Shown here: positions 54,228-62,528 of the stretch, piece by piece
Position numbering within the stretch: position 1 is the first letter of the stretch
How the letters are laid out: each line of letters starts with the position of its first letter
Assembly: GCA_021166835.1 (NCBI GenBank)
Contig: JAJPEN010000005.1
Span: 36,273-100,272, forward strand
Source of the DNA: Burkholderiaceae bacterium
GTDB taxonomy: Bacteria > Pseudomonadota > Gammaproteobacteria > Burkholderiales > Burkholderiaceae
Reading direction: 5' to 3'
Length of the DNA: 64,000 nucleotides
Notes under the pieces: model-generated
Told to the model about the DNA's origin: nothing
Database searches by the model: none
What the model saw: only the letters and a program-made list of their open reading frames with translations
Made by a program: the position numbers and the translations under genes

Positions 54228-54244
54228 CTATCCCCTGGGGATAG
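54228..54244. repeat. 17-bp palindrome, copy 3 (central base inverted)
   Basis: CTATCCCCTGGGGATAG. The central base is T rather than A, which is the reverse complement of copy 2. The tail ACGGAACACGCGGCCTTCC follows. Confidence 0.75.
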
Positions 54245-54363
54245 ACGGAACACGCGGCCTTCCCGAATGACAACCGGGAGCACACCCGCTGCGGTTTGTT
54301 GACTGACGCCCTTCCGGGCGATGCCGATGCTGGCGGCTCGTTCCCTTACCGCGAGTCGTCACC

Positions 54364-55137
54364 ATGGCCAACGAATCCCAGCAGCCCTTGCAGTTGAATC
54401 TCGGATCGCTGCGCAGCGCGATGTCGCTGACGCTGCACACCCACCACGCTTCGCGCATCTGGCATGGCCGAGCGCCCGCCGAGGGCCGGCCCGGCATCAT
54501 CGGCCTCAACGGCTACATCAGCGTGATGAACAAGATGAAGCGCGGTGCCGAGCAGGACGATCCCTACTCGGATTTCTGGATGCTGCGTATCGAGGACAAG
54601 CTGACGCAGACCAAGGTCAGCTTGCAGGCGCTGCGCGAGCAGGTGGATCAGGCGCTGGCCGACGTGCCGCCCGCGCTGACGCTGGGCGAGAACATGAACG
54701 TGCAGCCGGTGAAGCTGCCGCTGTTCGTCAATGCGCAGCTCGGCTTCATGGCGGTGTACCTGCTGGCCGACTACGACGACCTGGCGCGCAAGCTGATTCT
54801 TGCCCACCACACGGCACTGATCGATCGCAGTACGTTGGAACGCTGGCTCAACGACGGCGCGCACGCGCTGCGCAGCCTGTTCTCGCTGGCACAGCAGTAC
54901 CGCTACTCCGGCGCGACGCGCGACGACTTCGCCTCGAAGAACGCGGTGGCGCGGGCGGCCCTGGAGAAGTTCGGCGAGCTGCCGCAGGACGTGCTCGAAG
55001 GCACGCGCCGCTCGCGCTTTGCGCCACCGATCGCGCGGCGGGCAGGCAAGCCTGCTGCAGTCGCTGAGGCCGCACCCGTCGCTGGCGCAGCCGACGTGGC
55101 GGACGACGATCTGGACGGCGAAGGCGCCAAGGCATGA
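54364..55137 (+). CDS. PFL_4669 / TIGR03761 family ICE protein
   Basis: A protein of 257 aa. The family block LGSLRSAMSLTLHTHHASRIWHGR at the N-terminus, then RPGIIGLNGYISVMNKMKRGAEQDDPYSDFWML, identifies the integrating-conjugative-element protein family of unknown function that occurs near ssb and topB. The C-terminal tail is Ala- and Asp-rich. Its stop overlaps the DUF3158 gene (ATGA). A role in replication or maintenance of the transferring DNA is inferred from neighbours. Confidence 0.85.
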   Translation: MANESQQPLQLNLGSLRSAMSLTLHTHHASRIWHGRAPAEGRPGIIGLNGYISVMNKMKRGAEQDDPYSDFWMLRIEDKLTQTKVSLQALREQVDQALADVPPALTLGENMNVQPVKLPLFVNAQLGFMAVYLLADYDDLARKLILAHHTALIDRSTLERWLNDGAHALRSLFSLAQQYRYSGATRDDFASKNAVARAALEKFGELPQDVLEGTRRSRFAPPIARRAGKPAAVAEAAPVAGAADVADDDLDGEGAKA

Positions 55138-55685
55138 CGGCATCGTCTTCCGCCGGCCAATCGGCGCGCTTCCTTCCGTTGGAACAGGCGGACTTCCAGC
55201 GCCTGGAACACGCGGGCTACCTAAAAGGCCTTTTACAGCCTTTTAAAGGTAAGGGGAGTCTGGAGACCTGGGCCAACCAATGCACGGCGCTGCGCGACGA
55301 CTTGATCGGCCTGGCCCAGCGGCGCGTGCTGCAGCAGGCGCGGGCCTATCCCTTCTCGCTGCTCGACGTGCAACTGGCCCAGCAGACCACGGGCGCAGGC
55401 ACGACGTTCCTGCGTTGGCGCAACCACGATCGTTCCTCGATGGGCGTGGCGCTGTGGGAATCGCTGCTCGACCGCCCGGCGACGCCGGCCTCGCTGATCG
55501 ACAACCTGTACGCGATGGAGCTGCAGCGCATCGCGCTGAACATGCAGATCAGCCTTCTTCACACGCTGGGCCGCCAGGCCCAGGAGTGCGCCAGCAAGGC
55601 CGCGCAGGCCGAAGCGGCTTACCTGCGGCGCGTCCACGGGCATGCCGCGTCCCTTCCATCCACCACCCCCAAGGAGTCACCATGA
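55134..55685 (+). CDS. DUF3158 family ICE protein
   Basis: A protein of 183 aa whose start overlaps the PFL_4669 stop by four bases and whose stop overlaps the ssb start by four bases. The sequence PLEQADFQRLEHAGYLKGLLQPFKGKGSLETWANQC and TTGAGTTFLRWRNHDRSSMGVALWESLL are the conserved parts. Function unknown. It occurs with ssb and topB in ICEclc-type elements. The DNA near its start has a CCTTTTACAGCCTTTTAAAGG stretch that is AT-rich compared with its neighbours. Confidence 0.75.
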   Translation: MTASSSAGQSARFLPLEQADFQRLEHAGYLKGLLQPFKGKGSLETWANQCTALRDDLIGLAQRRVLQQARAYPFSLLDVQLAQQTTGAGTTFLRWRNHDRSSMGVALWESLLDRPATPASLIDNLYAMELQRIALNMQISLLHTLGRQAQECASKAAQAEAAYLRRVHGHAASLPSTTPKESP

Positions 55686-56131
55686 GCACGCACTTCGTCG
55701 GCGAGGGCAACATCGGTTCTGCGCCGGACTACCGCGAATTCCCCAATGGCAACGACGAGCCGCGCCGGCTGCTGCGCCTGAACGTCTACTTCGACAACCC
55801 GATCCCGAAGAAGGACGGTGAGTTCGAGGACCGCGGCGGCTTCTGGGCGCCGGTAGAGCTGTGGCATCGCGACGCCGACCACTGGAAAGACCTGTACCAG
55901 AAAGGCATGCGCGTGCTGGTGGAAGGCCGGACCGTGAAGGACGAGTGGGAGGACGCCGACGACAACGAGCGCACGACCTTCAAGATCGAGGCTCGGCGCG
56001 TGGGCATCCTGCCGTACCGCCTCCAGGCCGTGACCCTCAGCGCCAGGACGCTGGAACCCGAGGCGGCAGTACCGTCGCCGAAGGAAGCCAAGGGGACGAA
56101 GGCGCCGAAGGAAACCAAGGCCAAGGGCTGA
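55682..56131 (+). CDS. ssb: Single-stranded DNA-binding protein, ICE type
   Basis: A protein of 149 aa with an OB fold: FVGEGNIGSAPDYREFPNGNDEPRRLLRLNVYFDNP, then FWAPVELWHRDADHWKDLYQKGMRVLVEGRT. It lacks the acidic DDDIPF-type tail of housekeeping SSB and ends in a Lys-rich KETKAKG instead. It coats single-stranded DNA during replication or transfer of the element. It overlaps the previous gene by four bases. Confidence 0.85.
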   Translation: MSTHFVGEGNIGSAPDYREFPNGNDEPRRLLRLNVYFDNPIPKKDGEFEDRGGFWAPVELWHRDADHWKDLYQKGMRVLVEGRTVKDEWEDADDNERTTFKIEARRVGILPYRLQAVTLSARTLEPEAAVPSPKEAKGTKAPKETKAKG

Positions 56132-56182
56132 TTCTCCACAGGGGGCGGCTGTAGCAACCGTCAGACGCCCGCCATGCACCAG

Positions 56183-56199
56183 CTATCCCCAGGGGATAG
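56183..56199. repeat. 17-bp palindrome, copy 4, between ssb and topB
   Basis: CTATCCCCAGGGGATAG, identical to copy 2, located 52 bp after the ssb stop and about 2 kb from copies 1-3. The following CTCCAGGGTGTTCCACCG is a weaker version of the tail. The region 56132-56409 (278 bp) holds this palindrome and no gene that I can see. Confidence 0.75.
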
Positions 56200-56409
56200 C
56201 TCCAGGGTGTTCCACCGAATTCCAGCCGCCCTCCCGAAACGACGCTCCCGCTGCGCCAGCCGTTGCGGCTACGCGCATGCCGCCGCGGCAACGCATCGCC
56301 TGCCGATCACAAAGCGGTGTCTGCGCTGATCGGCTTCCTTGCTGCCGTCATCCGCTGGCCCGGCCAAGCTGGGGCCATCCGATGAACCGCACACTTCCAA
56401 GGAGGCTTC

Positions 56410-58440
56410 ATGCGCGTGTTCCTGTGCGAGAAGCCGTCCCAGGGCAAGGACATCGCCCGTGTGCTGGGTGCCGGCCAACGCGGCAACGGCTGCTACAGCG
56501 GCGCCGGTGTCGTCGTGACCTGGTGCATTGGTCATCTGGTTGAGGCGGTTCCGCCCGAGGGCTATGGCGAGCAGTACAAGCGCTGGGCCATCGAGCAACT
56601 GCCGATTCTTCCCGAGCGCTGGCGTGTCGAGCCCAAGGCGGCGACCGCGGCGCAGTTCAAGGTCGTGCAGCAGCTCGTCGCCAAGGCGGGCGAGCTGGTG
56701 ATCGCCACCGACGCCGACCGCGAAGGCGAGATGATCGCCCGCGAAATCATCGAGCTGTGCGGCTACCGCGGCCCGATCCAGCGGCTGTGGCTGTCGGCGC
56801 TCAACGATGCGTCCATCCGCAAGGCCCTGGCCGCGCTCAAGCCATCGGCCGAAACGCTGCCGCTGTACTTCTCCGCGCTCGCCCGATCGCGCGCCGACTG
56901 GCTGATCGGGATGAACCTGAGCCGCCTGTTCACGCTGCTGGGCCGGCAGGCAGGCTACAACGGCGTGCTGTCAGTCGGGCGCGTGCAGACGCCGACGCTC
57001 AAGCTGGTGGTGGACCGTGATCGCGAGATCGCGCGCTTCGTTTCGGTGCCGTTCTGGGTCATCGAGGTGGCGCTGTCGCATGCTGGCCAGTCCTTCGTCG
57101 CAAGCTGGACACCGCCGCAAGGCAGCACCGACGACGCCGGCCGCTGCTTGCAGCAGCCGGCGGCGCAGCAGGCCACGGAACGCCTGCGCGCGGCCGGCGC
57201 CGCCCAGATGCTGTCGGTGGAGACCGAGCGCGTCCGCGAAGGCCCGCCGCTGCCGTTCGACCTCGGCACCTTGCAGGAGGTGTGCTCCAAGCAGTTGGGC
57301 CTCGACGTGCAGGAGACGCTGGACATCGCCCAGGCGCTGTACGAAACGCACAAGGCGACGACCTATCCGCGCTCGGATTCGGGCTACCTGCCGGAGAGCA
57401 TGCTGGCCGAGGTGTCGGCCGTGCTCGACAGCCTGGTCAAGACCGATCCCAGCCTGCGGCCGCTGATCGACCGCCTGGATCGCCAGCAGCGCTCGCGCGC
57501 CTGGAACGACGGCAAGGTCACGGCGCACCACGGCATCATCCCGACGCTGGAACCGGCGAACCTCTCGGCGATGAGCGACAAGGAGCTGGCCGTCTACCGG
57601 CTGATCCGCGCCCACTACCTCGCGCAGTTCCTGCCGCATCACGAGTTCGACCGGACGGTGGCGCAGCTCACGTGCGGCGGGCAGCCGCTGGTCGCGGTCG
57701 GCAAGCAGATCGGGGTGGCCGGATGGCGTCAGGTGCTGGCGGCGCCGGTGCCCGACGACACGGACGGCGAGGACGCGCAGCGCGGACAGGTATTGCCTGC
57801 GCTGCAACCTGGCGCCGCTTGCCAGGTCGGCCAAGTCGAACTGAAAGCGTTGAAGACGCTGCCGCCCAAGCCCTACACGCAGGGCGAGCTGGTCAAGGCC
57901 ATGAAGGGCGTCGCCAAGCTCGTGACCGACCCGCGCCTGAAGCAGAAGCTGAAGGACACCACGGGCATCGGCACCGAGGCCACGCGCGCCAACATCATCA
58001 GCGGGCTGCTGGCCCGCGGTTATCTCTTGAAGAAGGGCCGCGCCATCCGTGCGTCGGATGCGGCCTTCACATTGATCGACGCGGTGCCGGCGGCCATCGC
58101 CGATCCGGGCACGACGGCGGTGTGGGAGCAGGCGCTGGACATGATCGAGGCCGGCCAGATGACGCTGGACACCTTCATCGCCAAGCAATCGAGCTGGGTC
58201 GCCCAGCTCGTGCAGCAGTACCGCGGCGCCACGCTTGCCATCAAGCTACCGCCCGCGCCGAGCTGCCCGCAGTGCGGCGCACCGATGCGCCAGCGCAGCG
58301 GCAAGAGCGGTGCGTTCTGGTCTTGCAGCCGCTACCCGGACTGCAAGGGAACGCAGCCGGTCGAAGATGCGGCGGCGGGCAAGCGCGGCGCATCCGGCCG
58401 TACCTCCGGCCCACCGCATCGGCACCCTAAGGGGAACTGA
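56410..58440 (+). CDS. topB: DNA topoisomerase III (type IA), ICE-encoded
   Basis: A protein of 676 aa. The Toprim domain starts FLCEKPSQGKDIARVLG and has the acidic ATDADREGEMIAREI. The active-site Tyr is Y319 in TTYPRSDSGYLP. The C-terminal part has KGVAKLVTDPRLKQKLKDTTGIGTEATRANIISGL and a four-cysteine zinc finger (CPQCGAPMRQRSGKSGAFWSC plus CKG). The enzyme decatenates and relaxes negative supercoils, and helps conjugative or replicative processing of the element. ICE-type TopB proteins are usual neighbours of ssb in this family. Confidence 0.95.
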   Translation: MRVFLCEKPSQGKDIARVLGAGQRGNGCYSGAGVVVTWCIGHLVEAVPPEGYGEQYKRWAIEQLPILPERWRVEPKAATAAQFKVVQQLVAKAGELVIATDADREGEMIAREIIELCGYRGPIQRLWLSALNDASIRKALAALKPSAETLPLYFSALARSRADWLIGMNLSRLFTLLGRQAGYNGVLSVGRVQTPTLKLVVDRDREIARFVSVPFWVIEVALSHAGQSFVASWTPPQGSTDDAGRCLQQPAAQQATERLRAAGAAQMLSVETERVREGPPLPFDLGTLQEVCSKQLGLDVQETLDIAQALYETHKATTYPRSDSGYLPESMLAEVSAVLDSLVKTDPSLRPLIDRLDRQQRSRAWNDGKVTAHHGIIPTLEPANLSAMSDKELAVYRLIRAHYLAQFLPHHEFDRTVAQLTCGGQPLVAVGKQIGVAGWRQVLAAPVPDDTDGEDAQRGQVLPALQPGAACQVGQVELKALKTLPPKPYTQGELVKAMKGVAKLVTDPRLKQKLKDTTGIGTEATRANIISGLLARGYLLKKGRAIRASDAAFTLIDAVPAAIADPGTTAVWEQALDMIEAGQMTLDTFIAKQSSWVAQLVQQYRGATLAIKLPPAPSCPQCGAPMRQRSGKSGAFWSCSRYPDCKGTQPVEDAAAGKRGASGRTSGPPHRHPKGN

Positions 58441-58643
58441 CGCCCAAGTCTCCCTCTGCCACGCCGGCTCTTGCCGACGGCGGGGCAACCCTCCCGCGCC
58501 CCGCGGGACTCCCCAGCGCGCGTTCCCTTCTGCAACGGTGTGCGCGTCCTGCACAGGCCGATCACAGCTGGCAGGGCGAGAAGGTCATTGCTCCCTCGAA
58601 TCGCGCTCGACGCGGTTCCGCTGATCCAGGTTCTTGCGTCCAT

Positions 58644-58706
58644 CCGCGAGCGGTCTCCTGACGCCTTGGCCCGCAAGGCTGCGAGGTGCCAGGAGACCGC
58701 TTGCGG
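58644..58706. repeat. 17-bp inverted repeat with 29-bp loop
   Basis: CCGCGAGCGGTCTCCTG at 58644-58660 pairs with CAGGAGACCGCTTGCGG at 58690-58706, 16 of 17 bases, with 12 perfect next to the loop. Such an arm length is strong for a terminator but there is no T-run on either side. It could be a protein-binding cruciform or part of a transfer origin. Confidence 0.75.
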
Positions 58707-58886
58707 TCGACGGTATTCGGTGCCGGTGCCCGCCGGCGGAACAACGGGTTCCCTTTGTGTGTGGATACACGCCAGAGGATGCCGGCCCCAGCCACGAAAC
58801 GGGCCGGGTGAGATTGCTGACGCAGCGAATGGCTTTGACGACGGCCTGGCCTGCTTGCAGCCCACAGGTGGATTGATTTTTCTCCA

Positions 58887-58910
58887 GCCGAAGCCTTGCG
58901 GGGCTTCGGC
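58887..58910 (+). terminator. GC-rich hairpin, terminator-like
   Basis: GCCGAAGCC (58887-58895) pairs with GGCTTCGGC (58902-58910) over nine bases around a six-base loop. It is followed only by GCCTTTGTCG, so a rho-independent terminator is possible but weak. Confidence 0.45.
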
Positions 58911-59246
58911 GCCTTTGTCGTGGGCAAACGGATCGTGCATCGGTTCCTGCACCAGCACTCGGGGCAAATCGGACGGAGGGCGGTTCCGTTTGATCGGCGA
59001 CGGCGCGCAACGGCGCTTCCATCCTTCCTGCATGTGTCGCTGACGGTCGTCAGCACCATGCCCTGGCAGCCCCGGTCTTCAAGGCTGCAACGCGGTTCGC
59101 CGCGTTGACCGATCCAGTCCGCTTCGCACCGACCACCGCGGACGCGCGTCGCCACGACGCGGGTGCTTTCGATTTTCATCCTTTCGGGAGGTATCCGCTC
59201 CCGTCAGGGCGTGGTGCTCCCGGTCTTCAACCACCAGGAGCAACCC

Positions 59247-59498
59247 ATGTCCCTTGCGTTCGCATCGGCACCTTTGAGTGCTGACCAGGCCCGCGCCGAA
59301 TCCATTGGCTACCAGGCCCTGGCCTACGTCGGCAAGCGCCTGCCCCTGCAGGTGCTGTGCAGCGCGGCCGGCCACTACATCGGCACCGCCGATGCGGACG
59401 GTCCCGTCTCGCGCGAGTCGGTCAGCTACTTCCGCTCGCACCACGCCGCCGAGCACGCCCTGCAAACGGGCCGTTGGCAGCAGCGCCTCACCCCGTGA
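59247..59498 (+). CDS. Small ICE-conserved protein
   Basis: A protein of 83 aa from ATG 59247, preceded by AGGAG. It has no membrane segment. The sequence YQALAYVGKRLPLQVLCSAAGHYIGTADADGPVSRESVSYFRS contains an ordered-looking domain with a GHYIG turn. It lies in the series of short genes typical of this ICE family. Function unknown. Confidence 0.65.
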   Translation: MSLAFASAPLSADQARAESIGYQALAYVGKRLPLQVLCSAAGHYIGTADADGPVSRESVSYFRSHHAAEHALQTGRWQQRLTP

Positions 59499-59522
59499 TT
59501 CCAACCACCTGGAGCCCATGTC

Positions 59523-59915
59523 ATGAACCGTGCCCTGCCTCAAGAGGTACTTGATCAGATCGAGCTGGAACACCAGCACTTCGCCGCCGCGCCCCAAGCC
59601 TTCTTCGAGGCCTGGAAACGCGGCGTCAACATCGCCGGAGCCGAATGGTTCGGCGACGGCACCCGCGAGGGCCTGCGGCGTGCCACCACCAAGTGGGATC
59701 TGCGGCCGAAGCTGCTGATGCTCAACGACGCCCTCGGCGTCCTGAGCAGCGGCCAGCGGATGTTCCTGTCCGCGATGGTGAGCTTCTACAACGCCCGCGA
59801 GGGCGGCGCGATGCTCAAGCGTTGCGGCTTCGAGGGTCTGTCCGACCTGGGCGGCCTCGACCTGGAACGGCGCAAGGTCATCGCCGACCTGACGCTGAAC
59901 TACAACGGCTGGTGA
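59523..59915 (+). CDS. ICE-conserved hypothetical protein
   Basis: A protein of 130 aa. It contains HFAAAPQAFFEAWKRGVNIAGAEWFGDGTREGLRRATTKWDLRPKLLMLNDALGVLSSGQRMFLSAMVSFYNAREGGAMLKR. It is soluble, mostly helical, and 24 bp downstream of the previous small gene. I do not recognise a family with a known function. Confidence 0.65.
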   Translation: MNRALPQEVLDQIELEHQHFAAAPQAFFEAWKRGVNIAGAEWFGDGTREGLRRATTKWDLRPKLLMLNDALGVLSSGQRMFLSAMVSFYNAREGGAMLKRCGFEGLSDLGGLDLERRKVIADLTLNYNGW

Positions 59916-59955
59916 GCCGCTTCGGCAAGCCAACGCCTCCATCCTCGCCCCCAAA

Positions 59956-60008
59956 GAGGGACATGCGCCGCACCCGCGGCCGTGTCCCTCCTTCTTTTCA
60001 GGGCACGC
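59956..60008 (+). terminator. Hairpin followed by T-rich run
   Basis: GAGGGACA (59956-59963) pairs with TGTCCCTC (59993-60000) and is followed by CTTCTTTT. It lies just after the 130-aa gene and fits a rho-independent terminator with a large loop. Confidence 0.55.
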
Positions 60009-60076
60009 CCGCCCAAATCGAACGGCAGTTTCTCCCGCCGCTGACCGGCGGGCCGCTGCTTCACGTTTTTCCACCC

Positions 60077-60104
60077 GCTGGGGTTCAATCCCCAGCAGGG
60101 GATT
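60077..60104 (+). promoter_or_regulatory. Two mutually exclusive hairpins in a leader
   Basis: GCTGGGG (60077-60083) can pair with CCCCAGC (60090-60096), or AATCCCC (60087-60093) can pair with GGGGATT (60098-60104), but not both at once. The alternative stems end 31 bp before the ATG at 60135. This resembles an attenuator or translational switch. A function is not shown. Confidence 0.45.
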
Positions 60105-60134
60105 GCCTCGGCCATCCTCTGCTGGAGAAATCCC

Positions 60135-60851
60135 ATGTCCTACTCGAACAACAATCCCTTTGTCCGTGGCTACGACGGCTTGTCCGTCCAGCGGCTGATC
60201 GCCATCTCCTACGACGACGATTGCCCGCTGACCTACCTGCCGCTGCATCCCTCGCAGTCGCATCTGCCGGACAGCCAGGCCGAACGGCGGGCCTGCATCT
60301 TCTCGGACGACTTCGTGCTGATCACCGAGGACCAGGCGGTCCCCGACGAGTTGCAGGCGCAATGCCGCAGCCACGGGCTCGCCCGCAACGTGGTCTATGC
60401 CGTGATGGCCGAGGAAGACGGCAAGCCGCTGCACGTGGGCGACACCTACTCCGAAGAAGCGGCGCGGGAAGTCGTGCGGCGCCTGCGCTATGAAACCGGC
60501 TTCTACAGCCGGTGCTGGGAGATCAGCAGTGGGCACCTCGACGCCGACGCGCATCGCTTCCTCGCCGAGCTGGCGGACATCGCCACGCCGACGCTGTTCC
60601 TGTTCATCGCCTTCCGCATCCCCTACAGCTCCGCCATCGGGTTGAAGCTGATCGCCACGCCCTGGACCGACGAGAACCTGCGCGCGGTCGAAGGCATCAC
60701 GGCCAAGCGGCTGATGCAGGAGCACCGCAAGAAGGGTATGCCGGAATCCCTGGTGCAGGTGCTGCACCTAGCCGCGCTCGCCGACGTGCGCATGCTGGTC
60801 TTCGACAGCGATGCGCCGGTGCTGGACGGACTGCCGATCTACGATGAGTGA
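60135..60851 (+). CDS. ICE-conserved hypothetical protein
   Basis: A protein of 238 aa from ATG 60135 (GGAGAAATCCC upstream). Conserved stretches are SVQRLIAISYDDDCPLTYLPLHPSQSHLPDSQAERRACIFSDDFVLITEDQ, and YETGFYSRCWEISSGHLDADAHRFLAELAD. No transmembrane segment is clear. It is co-linear with the other small ICE genes, followed by a strong terminator hairpin. No function is assigned. Confidence 0.65.
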   Translation: MSYSNNNPFVRGYDGLSVQRLIAISYDDDCPLTYLPLHPSQSHLPDSQAERRACIFSDDFVLITEDQAVPDELQAQCRSHGLARNVVYAVMAEEDGKPLHVGDTYSEEAAREVVRRLRYETGFYSRCWEISSGHLDADAHRFLAELADIATPTLFLFIAFRIPYSSAIGLKLIATPWTDENLRAVEGITAKRLMQEHRKKGMPESLVQVLHLAALADVRMLVFDSDAPVLDGLPIYDE

Positions 60852-60861
60852 TGCCACCTTT

Positions 60862-60889
60862 CGAGCCCCCGCGCGGGGCTCGTTTCATT
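60862..60889 (+). terminator. Rho-independent terminator
   Basis: CGAGCCCC (60862-60869) pairs with GGGGCTCG (60875-60882) around a five-base loop, followed by TTTCATT. It begins ten bases after the 238-aa gene and has the shape of a rho-independent terminator. Confidence 0.7.
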
Positions 60890-61144
60890 TCTGGACGAAG
60901 CCGGTGGCGGCGCAATGCCGATTCCTGTGCGACGCCGGCCTGCGCCTGACGCACGCTGCTCGCATGTTCGCTGGCGTTGCCGGCAAGCATGCCCAGGCAG
61001 TCGAGACCTTCGAGGCTGCGGCGCGGTTCGCCGTGCTGGTTGTTTTTCCTTCTCGGGCGCATGTCGCGTCCATCCACCTCACCCCCAAGGGACATGCCTC
61101 CCTTGCGGGCGGAAGTTCCTTGGATTGCCACAAGGAGCTTTCCC

Positions 61145-61942
61145 ATGGATACCCAAGCCATCCGCGCACAGATGCCGACGCTGGTTCGCGGCCACGTGCC
61201 TTCCAACGTTCGCAGCTTCAAGTTCAACATCTTCGACGGCCAGCCCAAGGTTTCGACGCTGGGCTTTCACATCGATCCCAAGCCCTTCGAGGGCAAGGTC
61301 ATTGCCACCACCGACGAGGCCATCGTCGTCAAGACGGGGCGGGCCGAGTTCGCGGTGCTCGACAAGGCGCTCGTCACCGACGTGCCCGACGAGGGCGCCA
61401 AGGTGCAGGTCGAGCCGTATGCGCGGCGCCGTTTCGACGGCCTGCGCGCGGACACGCCCGAGGAGAGCACCGAGTTCACCGCCGACGGCCAGCCCTACAC
61501 GGTGAAGCGGCTCATCCTGGGCTCGGCGCCAGCCAAGCTGCCGATCGCCGAGCCGCAGTGCCCCGAGTTGCAGGAGCTGGTCCACCAGTTGGAGCAGTTG
61601 CCCGCGCCCGATGGGTTCCGGCGCATCACGCACCTGCTGGTGGATGCCGGCGCGCGGGACTTCACGGTGGTCGATCCGAGCCCCGGCAACATCATCGCCA
61701 CGCCGCCGGCAATCGGCTTCACCGTGGCCTCGATGAAGTTCCAGGGGCGCGTCACCGTGCTCTACGAACGCGGCCTCGACACCTACGCGGTGGAACTGCA
61801 CCGCGACGGCGAACTGGTCGAGCGGGTCGATGAAGTGTTCTTCGACTCCTTGGGCCAGGTGCTGGAGCGGCTGATCGACGACGGGAGCTGGCGCCTCATC
61901 CGCGTGCAGCGCCTGTCCGGGCGCAAGCCTGTCCAGCACTGA
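61145..61942 (+). CDS. ICE-conserved protein of unknown function (265 aa)
   Basis: A protein of 265 aa from ATG 61145, preceded by AAGGAG. The first half contains FNIFDGQPKVSTLGFHIDPKPFEGKVIATTDEAIVVKTGRAEFAVLDK, and the second VVDPSPGNIIATPPAIGFTVASMKFQGRVTVLYERGLDTYAVELHR. It is predominantly beta-rich. I do not recognise a characterised family. It is 202 bp before the next ICE gene body and ends in a terminator. Confidence 0.65.
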   Translation: MDTQAIRAQMPTLVRGHVPSNVRSFKFNIFDGQPKVSTLGFHIDPKPFEGKVIATTDEAIVVKTGRAEFAVLDKALVTDVPDEGAKVQVEPYARRRFDGLRADTPEESTEFTADGQPYTVKRLILGSAPAKLPIAEPQCPELQELVHQLEQLPAPDGFRRITHLLVDAGARDFTVVDPSPGNIIATPPAIGFTVASMKFQGRVTVLYERGLDTYAVELHRDGELVERVDEVFFDSLGQVLERLIDDGSWRLIRVQRLSGRKPVQH

Positions 61943-61961
61943 TCTCCTCACGTCCCCATGC

Positions 61962-61998
61962 GGCTTCCCGTCCTCGCGGCGGGAAGCCTTCTTCCTTC
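61962..61998 (+). terminator. Hairpin terminator
   Basis: GGCTTCCCG (61962-61970) pairs with CGGGAAGCC (61980-61988) with a nine-base loop, followed by TTCTTCCTTC. It lies 19 bp after the 265-aa gene and before the DUF3085 gene. Confidence 0.65.
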
Positions 61999-62020
61999 AC
62001 TTTCGTTGGAGATCACTTCC

Positions 62021-62386
62021 ATGACTGTTCGATTCAAAGGCAACGAGCTTCGGCCCGTGCTCGCCGAGGCAGCGGCCAACCAGTGCCGCGTCATCCTGGT
62101 CAAGGACCAGGGCGTGTATTTCATGGCCGAGCGCGGCGAAAGCCGGCCCGATGGGCGGCGCAAGACCATCGCCTACGCCGTAGGCTGCAACCCCGATGTT
62201 GATAAGTTCGACGACTGGTGGGAGCTGGCGCGCGCCGAGTTCGGCGGCGACGACTTCGGCGAGTTCTTCGACCTGCAGGAACGGGTGTTCGCCCGCATCC
62301 TGCAAAGCGAGGACGACCTCGAAGTGTCGGCCACATCCACGCACCTGTCGATGCAGCCCGTATCTGCTGCGCCGGCCGGCCACTGA
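62021..62386 (+). CDS. DUF3085 family ICE protein
   Basis: A protein of 121 aa from ATG 62021 (TTGGAGATC upstream). The sequence MTVRFKGNELRPVLAEAAANQCRVILVKDQGVYFMAERGES followed by TIAYAVGCNPDVDKFDDWWELARAEFGGDDFGEFFD matches the DUF3085 family, found in ICEs and plasmids. Function unknown. The C-terminal tail is not conserved. Confidence 0.75.
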   Translation: MTVRFKGNELRPVLAEAAANQCRVILVKDQGVYFMAERGESRPDGRRKTIAYAVGCNPDVDKFDDWWELARAEFGGDDFGEFFDLQERVFARILQSEDDLEVSATSTHLSMQPVSAAPAGH

Positions 62387-62400
62387 TCGTCCTGCGTCCC

Positions 62401-62425
62401 AGCCCCCTCACGGGGGCTTCTCTTT
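62401..62425 (+). terminator. Rho-independent terminator
   Basis: AGCCCCC (62401-62407) pairs with GGGGGCT (62412-62418) around a four-base loop, followed by TCTCTTT. It follows the DUF3085 gene by 14 bp. Confidence 0.75.
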
Positions 62426-62528
62426 ATCCGGTGCCGCGGCCCATGGCCGCATCGCACGCGCTCGTCTCCAGCCCGGCTCGGGTCGCCCACGCCGGCAGCC
62501 GCCGGTGCCACCGCCTGGAGACGCCCGC

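Larger units (their letters stand above)
54055..54363. other. Palindrome-rich region after the replication gene
   Basis: This 309-bp stretch has no gene. It holds three copies of a 17-bp palindrome (54059-54075, 54148-54164, 54228-54244), each followed by a related GGAACACG-CCTTCC tail. The last 100 bp lead to the PFL_4669 gene. Confidence 0.7.
58441..59246. other. 806-bp non-coding region with strong inverted repeats
   Basis: No gene with coding character is visible between topB and the next small gene. It holds a 17-bp inverted repeat (58644-58660 and 58690-58706) and a 9-bp hairpin (58887-58910). The length and the structured content make it a candidate cis-acting region such as an oriT or a structured RNA. 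Confidence 0.6.

Noticed and set aside
58471..59043. 190-codon frame in the topB-downstream gap
   Set aside because: Pro/Arg-rich without motif, crosses the strong inverted repeat and has equally long frames on the other strand.
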